Below, in pieces: positions 1 through 11,025 of a stretch of 64,000 bases of DNA; positions within the stretch are counted from its first letter, which is position 1, and every line of letters starts with the position of its first letter. Both the position numbers and the translations under genes were made by a program. The DNA comes from Lineus longissimus (lineage: Eukaryota; Nemertea; Pilidiophora; Heteronemertea; Lineidae), in NCBI RefSeq assembly GCF_910592395.1, contig NC_088320.1:13330501-13394500 (forward strand), in the 5' to 3' direction. The notes under the pieces are model-generated. The model did not search any database. It saw nothing but the letters and a program-made list of their open reading frames with translations, and was not told the origin of the DNA.

Positions 1-290
1 CACAACCTATCGGTCCTTATGTACAGTGTAGGTTTAGACAGGGACATAGTAACAACCTTTCGGTCCTTATGTATAATGTAGGTTAAGACAGGACATAGTC
101 ACAACCTATCGGTCCTTATGTATAGTGTAGGTTTAGACAGGGACATAGTAACAACCTTTCGGTCCTTATGTATAATGTAGGTTAAGACAGGACATAGTCA
201 CAACCTATCGGTCCTTATGTATAGTGTAGGTTAAGACAGGGACATAGTCACAACCTATCGGTCCTTATAGTGTAGGTTAAGACAGGGACA
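1..290. repeat. about 50-bp tandem repeat, six units
   Basis: The word ACAACCT recurs at 2, 52, 101, 151, 200 and 250, each followed by CGGTCCTTATGTA or a close variant. Units alternate between TATCGG and TTTCGG types over the first four, so there is a hint of a 99-bp higher-order unit. The array starts at or before the window edge and ends about 80 bp beyond the stop codon of the transposase gene that follows. Confidence 0.9.
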
Positions 291-373
291 TGGACATGAT
301 GATCCCGTGGAGTGCGGATGAACGATCCCGAGGTCCCAAACACGTCGTTTTCTAAGCCGTTTTCTAACATTAT

Positions 374-1405
374 TTACACGTTCTGAACACGTCTCTCGTA
401 AAGAATGGCGGTGACCTCTTGCCGCCTTTGCTGACCTTGCAATCGAATTTGGCGTACAGCCAAAGGAGCATCTGCAGCCTCGGGTTCTACACCATCCTCA
501 GCCTCTTCCTCTTCATCATCACCGAAATCATCTGAGTCATTAAGTGACTTTGCGACATTGTGCAATACAACACAAGCAATGATGCATTTTGGAGCGTTTG
601 CCAGTTTGAGACGAATGCCATAACGCAGTATCGGAAAACGTCGTTTTAATTGTCCAAAGGCTTGCTCGATGACCACACGATTTCTTGCATGTTCTCGGTT
701 GAAATGTCTCTCAGCTGCAGTATTTGGGTTACTGTATGGTGTCATCATGTATGGGGCTATTCCATATCCTGAATCGCCAAGACTCCCTTGTACATTCCTT
801 GCAACTTTCCTGTGCAGGTCCGATGTTTGGAATATTCGAGAATCGTGCACAGACCCTGGCCATACGACATCAACACTCGTGAAGGTACACTTTTCATAAC
901 ATGTCGCCTGAACATTAAATGACGCAAAGTTCTTTCGATTGATGAAGTCATCTCCAAATCGGCCGTGTGGCTTATCAATGCGTACATGCGTGCAATCGAT
1001 AGCTCCCAGTGTGAATGGAAAACCAAGCTTTTCTGCCCAAAGTTCCTTTGCCCGCGCCAAATCTGCATTTGAACTAGGAAACGTTATCCACCTTGGGTGC
1101 TGTTCCGATATGAAATCCAAGGTACTCGCAACGTACATCGATACCGTTGGCTGCGTTATGCCCATCACCTCTGCAACAGTAGTCTGGTATCCAGGAGCTG
1201 CCAAATAATGCAAAGTTGCCTCCATGCGTTCCACTGGAGACAGACATCCGCCACGAGTCTCGACGGTTTCAGGTAGAAAAGTTTGTGCAAGCCATTCAAC
1301 ATTATCCTTCCCAAATCGAAATAACTTGCGGTAAGTCGCTGGATTTATCTCAGCTCGATCTATCCGACTCTTATAAACCTTCACTTCTCTTACGGGCATG
1401 AACAT
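374..1405 (-). CDS. HARBI1-like (PIF/Harbinger) DDE transposase nuclease
   Basis: An uninterrupted single-exon reading frame of about 343 aa, close to the usual 340-400 aa of HARBI1 proteins. The frame stays open upstream to 1423, but the first ATG codons are at 1405 and 1399, so I start at 1405. Counting from 1423, residues 80-100 look like a helix-turn-helix (TTVAEVMGITQPTVSMYV). The nuclease motifs follow in order: GAIDCTHV (Asp 143), WPGSVHDSRIF (Asp 194), GDSGYG, and NRVVIEQAFGQLKRRF (Glu 253). An acidic tail (DDEEEEAEDG) precedes the end. In PIF/Harbinger elements this nuclease acts with a Myb/SANT-like partner; none is adjacent here and I found no clear terminal inverted repeats, so it is either an element whose ends are lost or a host-kept HARBI1 copy. 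Family assignment is secure from the motifs; activity is not known. Confidence 0.9.
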   Translation of the reverse strand: MFMPVREVKVYKSRIDRAEINPATYRKLFRFGKDNVEWLAQTFLPETVETRGGCLSPVERMEATLHYLAAPGYQTTVAEVMGITQPTVSMYVASTLDFISEQHPRWITFPSSNADLARAKELWAEKLGFPFTLGAIDCTHVRIDKPHGRFGDDFINRKNFASFNVQATCYEKCTFTSVDVVWPGSVHDSRIFQTSDLHRKVARNVQGSLGDSGYGIAPYMMTPYSNPNTAAERHFNREHARNRVVIEQAFGQLKRRFPILRYGIRLKLANAPKCIIACVVLHNVAKSLNDSDDFGDDEEEEAEDGVEPEAADAPLAVRQIRLQGQQRRQEVTAILYERRVQNV

Positions 1406-1924
1406 AGCGCAAGTTAGGTACAAAACGGACGCTGTAGAAAAGGGTCAAGCACCTCTGGACGAGCTCGCCAAACTGCGAGCAAATGCTTCGGTTTGTAAGG
1501 ACAAGCACGGTCTTATGTATATGCATTCAAGCATTTTCTATTAGTTCAAGCTCATGCTTGTTAGACCAAGCTTTTGCTTTTTCTACTCAAGAAGTTGCTT
1601 GTTCTATGAAGCAAAAGCTAAACTTTATGCATACCGTTTCAAGAAAAAGCCTCGAAAAAGCAAATGCTAGTTTTTATGTATTCGGGCCAATAACTATGGT
1701 TATTCCTGCAAATACAATAGTGTGCCCTGCTTAGGAAAAAATAGGCGCTTGTCTCATATATATATATTTTATTAACGTGTCACCTTTTACAAAAAGCCAG
1801 CCTGCAAAGGCTTACGAGACACAATAATTCATAATTTGCAAACGGGAGTGCAACATGTCGACCGCGGCAAATGGAGGGGTGGTCCGACCATACACGACTT
1901 ATTCTACTTAAGATTTGAGGCGGT

Positions 1925-3369
1925 TTATTTACGCATTTGGTAGATGAGTCGTATACAGCTAGCTACACGTCCTGCCACTGTCGGACTCGACAGAAGCGCA
2001 TTCAGTCCACCGCTCCGGTCCATGGAACCAACATTTTCACCAATATCCAACAGCAAGTCCACCCGCTCTCGGCTATATTTTGTACACTCCAAAAGAAAAT
2101 GGAACTCATCTTCCACTTTTTCATCACCACAGTTCTTACAGGTTCTATTTTCAAGCGGCACACCCCGATATCGTCCTAATTCTATACCTAGAGGGAATGT
2201 ACCGTTACGCATTCTTGCTATTGTAGACCTACTTGCCCTACTTAGTGGCAATAAAACATATCTCTCCGTACCGAATTCCTGTTTTAACAACTTAAACGTT
2301 CGTAGTTTTGGCATGTTCACCACCTCATTTTTCCATTTAACCACATAATTTGCCATGAGAGCGTCCCTTATCCGGCCTGAAAGCTCCCTATTTTCTGCTG
2401 CTGAGAATGTCCTGTGTAGCATGGGAGCATCATAAATGTTAGTCATATTACAATCGTTCAAAATAGTTTTTATACTTTTGCACCAGTTATCTTTCCCTTG
2501 TCTAGATAACTCATAATCCCATAGAAATATGTGTTTGGCAATTCTATGAACAGGCAAAGTACACAGCTTAAACCACAAGTTACACATCTTGACATGATGC
2601 CTGATAGACAGCGGTATGGAACCCATGTCGCCCACTATTGCCGGTATACCTGAAAATTTACCAACTCCTAGAAACGATCTTAAACACCGCAAATGAACTT
2701 TCTCACATTGTCTATAAGTTTTAAAACCCCAAACACTGCAACAGTAGTCCATCACTGGCACCACCTGAGCGTCATATAAGCGTATAATATACGAATTATA
2801 CATGAGTCCTCTTGCCGTCGAGAAATGCTTCGCTAAAATACCTGCTAGAGCCTTTGAGGCCCCTGTCGCTAACACGTCTGCAGTGTGGGTATAATCTAAA
2901 TATTCATTCAGTTCTACACCCAGATAACGATAGGCATTAGTTCGCTCAATATCATGTTCTCCAAAATGAAATACATAATTAGTTGGCGCTTCACATTTCC
3001 TACGAAAGTGCATAACTTTTGTCTTTTCAACGTTCACTGCCATACGCCACTTTATACACCAAATCCGCACCATGTCTATCATGTTTTGGAGCGATTCCTC
3101 ATTGTCACTAATCAGGGCGATATCATCAGCATACAACAGAATAGCTATATTTCTACCGTTTATAGCTACGCCATTTCCTTCACTGTTTATCTGTTCCGCT
3201 AGATCATTGAGATATAAAGCAAAAAGAGTTGGCGATAGGCTGTCCCCCTGTCTAACTCCGCACGTTGTCCTAAAACTATCAGTCAGACACCCATTGATGC
3301 GCACGCGTGCATCTGTATCCTTGTACATTGACACAACCGATTTAAGGAATCTGCCGTAGATGCCTCATA
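1925..3369 (-). mobile_element. 5'-truncated non-LTR retrotransposon, RT C-terminal half
   Basis: One open frame of about 470 codons encodes the second half of a non-LTR reverse transcriptase: RQGDSLSPTLFALYLNDL (palm), then the catalytic YADDIAL, then NVEKTKVMHF and YRYLGVELN (thumb region), and a C-terminal zinc knuckle CKNCGDEKVEDEFHFLLEC. The frame can be followed upstream only to about 3369 (RFLKSVVSMYKD), so endonuclease, fingers and first palm motif are missing. That is the usual 5' truncation of a LINE copy made by target-primed reverse transcription. The element's 3' end lies toward low coordinates, where 1740-1925 is AT-rich and non-coding. The open frame has no internal stop, so the insertion is probably fairly young. 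The clade (Jockey, I or RTE-like) is not decidable by eye. Confidence 0.85.
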
Positions 3370-4493
3370 TGGACAAAATGCTTCAGAAAAATGTTTGTGT
3401 AAGTTATATGATTTAAGTTGTCTGGGGGCTATTGTCCTGGTACAAAAGAAGAATGATATTTTCATTATTTTGATAAATTCTTACGAAACTGCCGAGTTTT
3501 ATTATGTCTGACTCACTAAATCATTATAAAATTCACTCACTGTGTTGAACTCCCGAGTACCGACGATGCCAAAGTTGATCATACGTAAGAATTAATTGTA
3601 ACTCTAGAAACTCATTATATTTCCATACCTGATTTTCAGATCCTGGGTCTTAATACACCTGGTGAAGTCGAATGGCTTAGCAACCATATGGGTAATACAG
3701 TGGATATCCACAAGGAAGCCTACAGGTTGCACGAATCAACTATAGATATTTTCTTTTATCAGAATGTTCCCAGGCTTTATGTCTCGATGTAGCATCATAG
3801 GCCTAAGGGAATGCATATATGCAATTCCCTGCATGACCTGCTTGATGTATTACCCAGCTTATCTTCAGGTTTTATTCCCATCGCCTTCTTAATATCTTGG
3901 TCGAAGATGGCATCGTCCATATTGGAGCATTTAATGAATTCGCTCACCAGGTAAACACCACCGGTGTATTTAGCAGTTGCAAGAAACTGGACGATGTTTG
4001 GATGCCTGAGCTTTGTATTCACCATTATCTCCTTCTGGATCGTTTCTGTAATGGAAAGTCTCGAACCTTTCGGTAAAAGAATTTCTTTTACCGCAACATC
4101 CGACCCTGCCCAGTGTTCTTTATAAACTTTGCCGAATGTTCCTGCACCTAGCAGCAAAGATCGTTCTAAGTTGAGGTCACTAAGTGGCACTTCTGGGACA
4201 GCAAATGCTACATCGGTTATGTCGGGAGCAGGGCACTTGCGCTCACCACTTGGTCCAGCTTGGACATCAGACCTCTCGCTTGATGCATATACTTGCCAAA
4301 CTAATTTTATTTTCTTGGAGGTATCGGTAAAGTTGCCGTGGGTTACCTGGCAGTAGTAGACTCCTGCTTCTTGAACCGTTAGTATGCATGACCGCCCGCC
4401 GCTATGAACGAGCGCACCATCTTTGTACCATGTTGTGGCAATTTTCCTTGTTTCTCTGGAGTTTAAATTTCCCGCCTTGTAAACCCCTTTTTA

Positions 4494-5150
4494 ATGAGCC
4501 CTGTTTGTTACTTGTGTGAACCCCTTTGCTCTGATGGACCCTTTTTAGCCTCCTTTTTAGATCTCCACCATTTTGCTTTCTTCTAACTCATTCATTTCTA
4601 GTTTTACCAATTTCAAGTTATGATTTTCCTTGGGGTAGCTCCCATTATCAGCACACAAATCGTTTGGTAAGCTTAAATAATATGTATAGAACCCTTCTTT
4701 TAATATGATTTATGTATAAACGGTCTGCAGGAAGGATTCTTGTGCCTCTCTGTGCAGCCCTAAACCCCCTTTCCAGTGCCCATGTTCTCAGGCAGCCTTG
4801 CAGAGCATGTGGTCCCTTTATATGTTAATTTACATGGGGGTTTTCCTTGGGATTTCCCTCATTATCATGCAAATTTTGGGGAATTTCCAGCTCTGGCTTT
4901 TTGTCACCTGGTTTGTTTACAAACAATAATGTACTTTAGATGTGGTGGGGGAATTTATTGTAAAAACGTATAGGAGACGTTAGGTCTTTTTCTTTTCGCT
5001 GGTCTTTGGTCTTTCTAGTGTTTATTTTCTGTACTTGTTGGCTATTATTTCACATGTTGATGCTATACTTGCATTTACTTGTCTTTATTTGTATTTTCAG
5101 TAAATCTCTATAATCAAGGGAATTTCTACGTTTGTGTTGTTTTTTGAGCT
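4494..5150. other. non-coding stretch splitting the kinase gene, possible insertion
   Basis: The reading frames of the kinase gene stop on either side of this segment: ...YDWYIGAAQK on the high-coordinate side and ...TTWYKDG on the low side. It has no open frame of note and is AT-rich. It could be an inserted repeat or simply an intron; I could not identify matching termini or a target-site duplication. Confidence 0.35.
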
Positions 5151-6369
5151 GCCCCAATATACCAGTCATATCGGATTGTGTCGTCGTCTTCACCGTGATA
5201 TCCCGTGATGATACCAATAATTAGATCAGCCCCATCGTAGCCCCAAATTTCGTCTGGATGGTGAAGTATGATCCCATCAACACGTTTAGGGGCAGATGGA
5301 CAGATTACTTCTTTTGTGCCTTGTTCATTCGTCTCGTTCTAGATAATTTCAAGGAGTTTTCTTTCGCCCACAACAACAGAAGAAACAGTGAAGCCATCTG
5401 TGCTGGGGCTATACCATTCGTCATCAGGCAAGGTGTTGGTGTTGGCGTGGTCTTTGCATTGTGAAATGCTGCAACATTTAAGATATCTTGCATTTCCCGA
5501 GTACATTGATATCATTTCCCGGCCGTTCGTGACTGAAATAGCCGGGGAATCCGGTGCACCTTCCTTGGTCAGCTTCCTCAATGTTGGAGAAACTACAATA
5601 ACACTCATCTCATTAGTTGTTACATCACGTCTGTTTGCAGGCATCACTGTGGCTTCGGAACCTGCTGAATCTGCTGCATCATTGTCATGCGTTTCAGTAT
5701 CTGATGTAGGGAAAGTGCCATCTATTTTCTTAGTAGTCATCATATAAAGAGTGCAGTTCGAAGAAAAGAGTCCACGAGATTTAAGATACTGTCCATAGTT
5801 GGAATTGTTGCCATTGACGTCTTCGAATTTCGATATAATCTGTCCTTGAGCATCACCCAAGCTAACTTCCATATCGCACAGTATCCCAAACTTCGACTTT
5901 CCATCCATAAAAAACAACAGCTGGCCTTCTTCTATTATGTCCTCCACACTCATATCTAGGGATTGGTTCGTAGGAATACTTCTAACCCCACCACCGTCCT
6001 TCAGAAAGATATGTTTGAAACATGCACCCTTAAAGTGCTTCCAACCGAGACGGACGAGTGGCTTTCTTGACCTCGACATCTTCGCTGAACCACTGCTGCC
6101 CTGGAATAGAAAGGTGGAAGAGGTGAGAATATTTCACTGTCAGATGATTTTCAAATCGTTCCATAGAATAATTGTTATGCACATTCCTGATGAACATTCC
6201 TTATGTCTTTTAAACGAACCAAGTCTCCGTGCATTTGAATAATACATATTTAAAAGAGATCAGGGGGTACGGGAAATAGTCAAACTTACATGCAAGCCTA
6301 CTTGCCAGTATGTCTAAAATTCGCAAATGACATTCTATGATCACCGACAGGCGGCTCCTCCAACTCGGG

Positions 6370-6562
6370 TGACTACAAAACAAAGACTCAATACCCAAGA
6401 CCTAAACAAAGATCCCCTACTACAAAACAAGACCCAACTACAAAACAAAGACCACCCCTACTACAAAACAAAGACCAGATCAAACACTGTTCAGTATTAT
6501 TGGGGCCTTTGTTTTGTAGTAGGGGTGGTCCTTGTTTTGTAGTTGGGTCTTTGTTTTCTAGC
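6370..6562. repeat. imperfect long inverted repeat (CTACAAAACAAAGAC type)
   Basis: The left part (6370-6476) repeats CTACAAAACAAAGAC about five times. The right part (6510-6560) carries the reverse complement, including TTTGTTTTGTAGTAGGGG, so the two halves can fold on each other around a spacer near 6480-6510. It sits inside an intron of the kinase gene, next to the donor site at 6579. Confidence 0.8.
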
Positions 6563-7324
6563 CACCCCCTCCAACTCACCTTTTGGCCTACTGTCGTTTC
6601 AAGTGTAGTCTTTTGTTTCTTTGCTGCAAATCCTTTCCCTTTCCCAAGCCTTATTGTCTTCATTATGTCTTTAATCTTAGCATCATTTGTTGTTCCGCCG
6701 CTGGCACCTGAAAGAGAATTATATATCATTTAGATACGGCATCATTCAGTCATACGTGAATTTCTGAATGGAATGCTATCAATGCCGTATTTAACCCTCT
6801 CCCACAGAAAAATCAAAATGGCTAAATATGCATTTTCCAAGCACCTGAGGGCAAGACGTTAGGATATCCCTATAGCATCATTTATTGCACATCTTTAATG
6901 AGCAGTGCCTAAAAATAATCTAACAAGGCCAGGGCCCGCCAAAATAAAAAAGTCCTGGGATTTTTCGTTTGGGTCGCTAGGGTATGCGTAGACTTGCCTG
7001 AGAGTTGCTTGGGTTCAAGGGGTTAATCAGTTCGATATCAAATAATTTGTACCTTTTATAACAAATTACTTCCGGCCGGCCTTTTCCCACCCTCCAGGTG
7101 GCACTTTGAAAACACCATCTTTGGCGCATACAACATACTTTTCTTTTTCTCCATTGGTTTGTTCAGTAAAAGCTAACGATGATGCACCCGGGAATGGCTG
7201 CCCTGTAAGTGAAATACAGAAACATGTTTTGTTATCCTCATAGATCTACCTCCCTGCGTCTACATCAGGGGGCAATGAGAGAAACCTTGCTACTTTGGCC
7301 CTGAGCCAACAGAAGGTCTCAGAT

Positions 7325-7640
7325 GAAAATTATTTCCACCAAGATGAATATTATTTCCACCCACAGGTGTAAACTATTTTCACCCAGGTGAATATTATTC
7401 TCAGGTGAATACCATTCTCACCTGGGTGAAAACTATTTTCACCAAGGTGAATATTATTTTTACCCAGGTGAATATTATCCTCAGGTGAATACCATTCTCA
7501 CCTAGGTGAAAATTATTTTCACCAAGGTGAATATAAGTTTTACCCAGGTGAATATTATCCTCAGGTGAATACCATTCACACATAGGTGAAAACTAATTTC
7601 ACCTAGGTGCTATTCACCTAGGTGAATATTATTTTCACCT
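7325..7640. repeat. minisatellite of TTCACC-TAGGTGAA type
   Basis: Repeated short segments such as TTTTCACCCAGGTGAATATT occur with small changes through the stretch. Many are near-palindromic (TTCACCTAGGTGAA). It lies in the first intron of the kinase gene (7203-7996). Confidence 0.85.
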
Positions 7641-8145
7641 AGTCGACTATCTTTATTGTAAAGTAATGGACGTCTGTATGATCCATATCAACTATCTCTG
7701 ATCTCTGCCGGGAAAGGGTAGACACCAGCCTGGTATATCACTTACACCATTTACTTGTCAACATATGTCCTTTTTTAGATTCTTTCTGACCTCGGGGGAA
7801 AGTAGGCCTATATGCTACAGATCTATGCTTGCAACTGCACAGTGTATTATACGCCCAAAGAACATGCATAGCATAGGACAGGTAGCCTACACGTGAGAGG
7901 CTTCGTATTATAACCTATCATATGTGGTATATACATCAAAGCATACATCAAAATACCGTTTTTAACATTAAGAGGTATTCTTGAAGTGAAACCTACCTAA
8001 CTCATTCAATGAAAATAGCTGATTCTGCAGAAAAAAGGTGTATGAACCACCGGTGGTCTCGTCGATTACTTTTACTTTCTCCATGACTGTAACGGCAACG
8101 TACTAATATGTTACACTTTATCTGATTGGCTAAAAGTTTCCTAGT

Positions 8146-8226
8146 GATTGAGGATTTTGAATTTCGGATTTCGGATTTCAAATTTCGGATTTAGGATTTC
8201 GGATATCGGATTTCAAATTTCGGATG
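8146..8226. repeat. GGATTTC short tandem repeat
   Basis: About nine units of ATTTCGGATTTC-like sequence in a row, just upstream of the kinase start and beside the decayed mobile-element fragment. Confidence 0.8.
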
Positions 8227-8463
8227 GGCTCTCTTGGCTTTCGTATAGTTGAGTGTAATGACCACCTTTACACATTTTCTGTAAGGTCACAAGACTTTAT
8301 CTTATTTAAAGACAAACCAATTCCTTGAAAATACCTCTCCTCAATCTGAGCCTTAATGTACATGTAGTTTAACTGATTTGTTATGGCATAAATTGCCTGA
8401 TTCCTCGAAATTATGCTTTCCATTGGAGACTGAATGGGGTGTACAACGTTTTTTATTTTCACC

Positions 8464-8546
8464 AGATCGAACTCTGTTTTCTGGACTTTGTCCGGATCGA
8501 GCGAAGCTCTCTGTTTGAACTCCGTTCTCATGACATTGTCCAGATC
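8464..8546 (-). repeat. two diverged copies of the in-gene short repeat
   Basis: GATCGAACTCTGTTTTCTGG and GAACTCCGTTCTCATGACAT are two diverged copies, with a third truncated one (GAGCGAAGCTCTCTG) between them. They correspond to the GCTCGAG...CTCAGGACGAAGTC orientation of the repeat seen at 63.1 kb. Confidence 0.65.
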
Positions 8547-8773
8547 TAGAAAATTCTGCAAAAACCGAGATACTAATTTTGTGATGGTATTCATTGAGTT
8601 TGAATAGGACCTCTTCCAACTTATTTCTGTTCTCATAAATCTGTTTTGCTTGTTTGTCAATGTTAAGACGAATAGTGACAACAGGCTTACCAAATTCATT
8701 TACTACTTCGATATCTTCAACTTTTCTAATGTTATCTAATTCTTCTGTTTCAAATGCAAGTTTCTTATCCATT

Positions 8774-8800
8774 GTCGAGCCTTGCTCTCTTGACGAAGTC
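8774..8800 (-). repeat. copy of the in-gene short repeat
   Basis: GTCGAGCCTTGCTCTCTTGA followed by CGAAGTC. In the gene it is translated as TSSREQGST. The position that would be TGA in this frame of the 63-kb consensus is different here, so the frame stays open. Confidence 0.65.
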
Positions 8801-9002
8801 ATAGTAATAGACTTAAGACCTGGAACGTTAGGTTTACCCTGATGTTCCATTTTAGTTTGATGACCCTTGGTTTTTCTATGAGATGCCATGTTGGTATATG
8901 AAATATACCTGTCTCATGTATCACAATAAAATTTCTTATTTCTATCCATTTCGATGAATAAAACGTTATTAAATTTACAATATTGGGTCTATAATTAACT
9001 AA

Positions 9003-9743
9003 TGTGGTGTGTAAGGAGATGCTGATGGTAATGTAGCTTGACAGTAGTGATAGTGATTCCTGTTACTGGCGTTACAGGAACTGACGTTCCATGTACTGGC
9101 GTTACAGAAACTGACGATCCTGTTACTGGCTTTTCAGTTTCTCTAACATCTCTGTCTGTGCTAGCTTCTTTCCTTCTTCTAAAAAAGTCTTCTTAAGGGA
9201 TTCTACATCAACTCCAGTCTGGCTCTCCCTTAATTTCTTTTTAATACATGTACCATTTTTCATTGAAATGTACTTCTCCTTCTCCTTTAGAATTAAGCTG
9301 AATTCCTCTGTAGAGATGTGTGAATCATTTAAGGCTTTACGAACTAAATCATTGACAGTGTTAAGTTGAAATGGCTAGCATACCTATCGTCCATGTTTTT
9401 CTGTCTTATTAAGTATCTTCTTCTTCTGCCAACTTAGAAATGAGGAAAAAAGAGCACTTCCTATTGTCACACCACCCAAAGCTAAACCTATCGGTGCAAT
9501 TATGTCTCCAGCTAATGCTGAAATACCAACAGATCCTGCCGTTACACTTACAACAGTAAGACCATGGCTAATACCAGTAATCGTGTCAAATGCTTTCTTG
9601 TATTTGAAAAATATGTTTCTTCTGAATTCAATCTCCTCTTCAAAGAACTTCTTTACATCACTGATTTGTTGAAGTCGGACACTCTGAGGTCCGTTCTCCT
9701 TTGATCTAATCAAATCAGGATAAAGCTTATTACCTTCCTGCAT
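9003..9743 (-). pseudogene. decayed mobile-element gene: hydrophobic hairpin protein, frameshifted
   Basis: From ATG 9743 the protein has a charged N-terminus, an amphipathic helix (KKFFEEEIEFRRNIFFKYKK), then two glycine/alanine-rich hydrophobic stretches (VSVTAGSVGISALAGDI and IAPIGLALGGVTIGSALF) that look like a membrane hairpin, then a basic segment ending at 9384. The coding signal continues in another frame (NDLVRKALNDSHISTEEF) to a stop at 9123-9125, and in a third frame a Thr/Val/Pro-rich tail (VTGSSVSVTPVHGTSVPVTP) runs on toward 9003. So at least two frameshifts break it. I recognise the style of a recurrent uncharacterised invertebrate protein associated with mobile elements, but no function is known to me. 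Confidence 0.6.
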
Positions 9744-9781
9744 TTAATTAATGAGAAAAATTAGAATCTAGTGTTGGCTCT

Positions 9782-9927
9782 GTTCGAACTCTGTTCTCAG
9801 GACTTTGTCCGTCCAGACGAGTTATGCTAGGAACTGGCTTACCAGTAGTGGGTTGAGCTTCGCTCCTGCTACTTTGTTATGCTCTCTTGACGAAGTCGAG
9901 CCTTGCTCTCTTGACGAAGTCATAGTC
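9782..9927 (-). repeat. cluster of in-gene short repeats, three or four copies
   Basis: Copies at 9782-9811 (TTCGAACTCTGTTCTCAGGA...), a diverged one at 9850-9878, and two in tandem at 9879-9927 (GCTCTCTTGACGAAGTCGAG...). The tandem pair has a spacing close to 28-30 bp. They belong to the same family as the copies at 62.0-63.5 kb. Confidence 0.65.
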
Positions 9928-10120
9928 AAAGTCATACTGGTAGATAGTCATACTGGTAGATCTTGGAACTGACGTTACCGGTTCAACTGTAATTACTGGT
10001 TTACCAATAATGGGATTACCAGTAGCTGCTTCTTCTTTCTCCTCATTTTTTTCTGTAAAACTCTTCTCGTACAGTCATTTGGCCTCTTTGAGTAACCCCA
10101 AGTTATGTTCATTTAACTTC
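9879..10120 (-). pseudogene. gene remnant with Thr/Val/Pro-rich tail
   Basis: Minus-strand codons from about 10120 read KLNEHNLGLLKEAK, then a TGA, then LYEKSFTEKNEEKEEAATG, PIIGKPVITVEPVTSVP and finally the short repeat read as DFVKRARLDFVKRA before a stop. The tail resembles the one at 9003-9125, so the two may be tandem duplicates of one C-terminus. With an internal stop and no clear start this is a fragment. Confidence 0.45.
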
Positions 10121-10315
10121 AGGTAAACTTACTAATCAATTTTAAACTTACTAATCAATTAAAAGCTTAAGGTAATACTAGATTAAATCGGTATTTTAAA
10201 TCATCAGGAGAAGTGAAATTGAATGTATTGAAATTACTTTGAAGTCTATTACTAAAGTTCAATAATTAAATTAACAGTTTCAGGGTTTATGCCATTTCGA
10301 AACATATCTCAGTAG

Positions 10316-10510
10316 AACCTCCCCTTGCGGACACCACTGCCAGGCGGACACCTCCGCATTATGGACATGTTCGTTCAGTCCCTAATTTTTCTAAGTCATT
10401 TGCTTTAACCAAAACCTCTGTAGGGCGGACACCTCTCTACTCCGAATTGTGGACACGGCCATGGTGACTTTTTAGTCCAATTGCCTCGCAATTGCGGACA
10501 GTAAACAAAA
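10316..10510 (+). mobile_element. end of a Tigger/pogo-like element (solo terminus)
   Basis: CAGTAGAACCTCCCCTTGCG begins a run of GCGGACACC-type sub-repeats, the style of terminal sequences of pogo/Tigger-like non-autonomous elements. I found no matching opposite terminus nearby, so only one end seems to be present. Confidence 0.5.
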
Positions 10511-10911
10511 ACAGTGGCTTCCCGTGTTCACTCAGGTAGTCGATTAGACCAGCTAACAGGGGTGAAGTTTGCGTAACTGATGAACATAATTAGACACTGT
10601 GTTCAGTTGATTACAGGGTAGAGTGAGTTTAATGTCCGTTTCTCTCCTAATTATAACCGAATGTTCGTTTAATTATCTTCACTGCGCATCACATTGCCAA
10701 GCTACTATATATTGTAACATTAATTGCAGTTCATTGAGTTGTTTGTCCCCTTGTGCTCTAATTACAAAGAATAAAGCTTGATGTGTAGTAGCTCAATCAA
10801 ATGCTTCTATTAAACTAAGTAAGGATTACGCTGTCTATGTAATAGGTAGCGTACGAGTACAATCTGCATATAGTTTTGTACAATAATGCACATATACGTA
10901 TGTCGACTATA

Positions 10912-11025
10912 GTTTGATATATAATGTTGAATATTAACAATACATGATGGTTTGATATATAATGTTGAATATTAACAATACATGATGGTTTGATATATAA
11001 TGTTGAATATTAACAATACATGGAT
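10912..11025. repeat. 38-bp minisatellite, three units
   Basis: Three consecutive copies of a 38-bp unit beginning GTTTGATATATAATGTTG. The duplicated segment has four units at 15913-16064, which explains a 38-bp offset between the two large copies. Confidence 0.95.

Larger units (their letters stand above)
3660..8084 (-). pseudogene. multi-exon kinase gene with Ig-like segment, broken
   Basis: Exons inferred from splice signals and matching phase: 8084-7997 (ATG at 8084, MEKVKVIDETTGG), 7202-7070, 6700-6580 and 6100 down to about 5150. The fourth exon carries FLKDGGGVRS and LLFFMDGKS, a pattern I associate with N-terminal domains of invertebrate kinases. Sequence resumes at about 4494: TTWYKDG and GVYYCQV are the second half of an immunoglobulin domain, without its first Cys. 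The kinase follows: GAGTFGKVYK (P-loop), VAVKEI (Lys), KEIMVNTKLRHPNIVQF (helix C), and in a shifted frame MLHRDIKPGNILI (catalytic loop). No transmembrane segment is visible between Ig and kinase. Breaks: in-frame TAG at 5339-5341, a frameshift near 3850, a stop at 3736-3738 just after the catalytic loop with no proper DFG, and non-coding sequence splitting the Ig region. Likely a TKL-type kinase pseudogene; assembly error could explain some breaks. Confidence 0.6.
8268..8889 (-). pseudogene. decayed mobile-element gene with in-frame 30-bp-type repeats
   Basis: A reading frame starts at ATG 8889 (MASHRKTKGHQTK) and is convincing down to about 8590 (KLEEVLFKLNEYHHK). Below that, the more protein-like frame is a different one, ending at 8268 (ISRNQAIYAITNQLNYMYIK). 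A T-run near 8569 is a plausible frameshift site. Copies of the element's short repeat lie at 8774-8800, where they read TSSREQGST, and at 8464-8546, where they read DNVMRTEF and DKVQKTEF in one frame or GQSPENRV in another. No known domain is recognised. The same repeat family is found in the genes at 62-63.5 kb, so I take this as a fragment of the same element family in opposite orientation. Function unknown. Confidence 0.6.

Noticed and set aside
757-1208. Open frames on both strands overlapping the HARBI1 gene
   Set aside because: They lie in other frames of a clear transposase gene with all motifs in place.
6388-6729. 113-codon minus-strand frame
   Set aside because: Its first part is a kinase-gene exon (6700-6580); the rest is intron and inverted repeat read through.
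7401-7583. Repetitive minus-strand frame rich in IHLGEN
   Set aside because: It is the translation of a minisatellite inside an intron.
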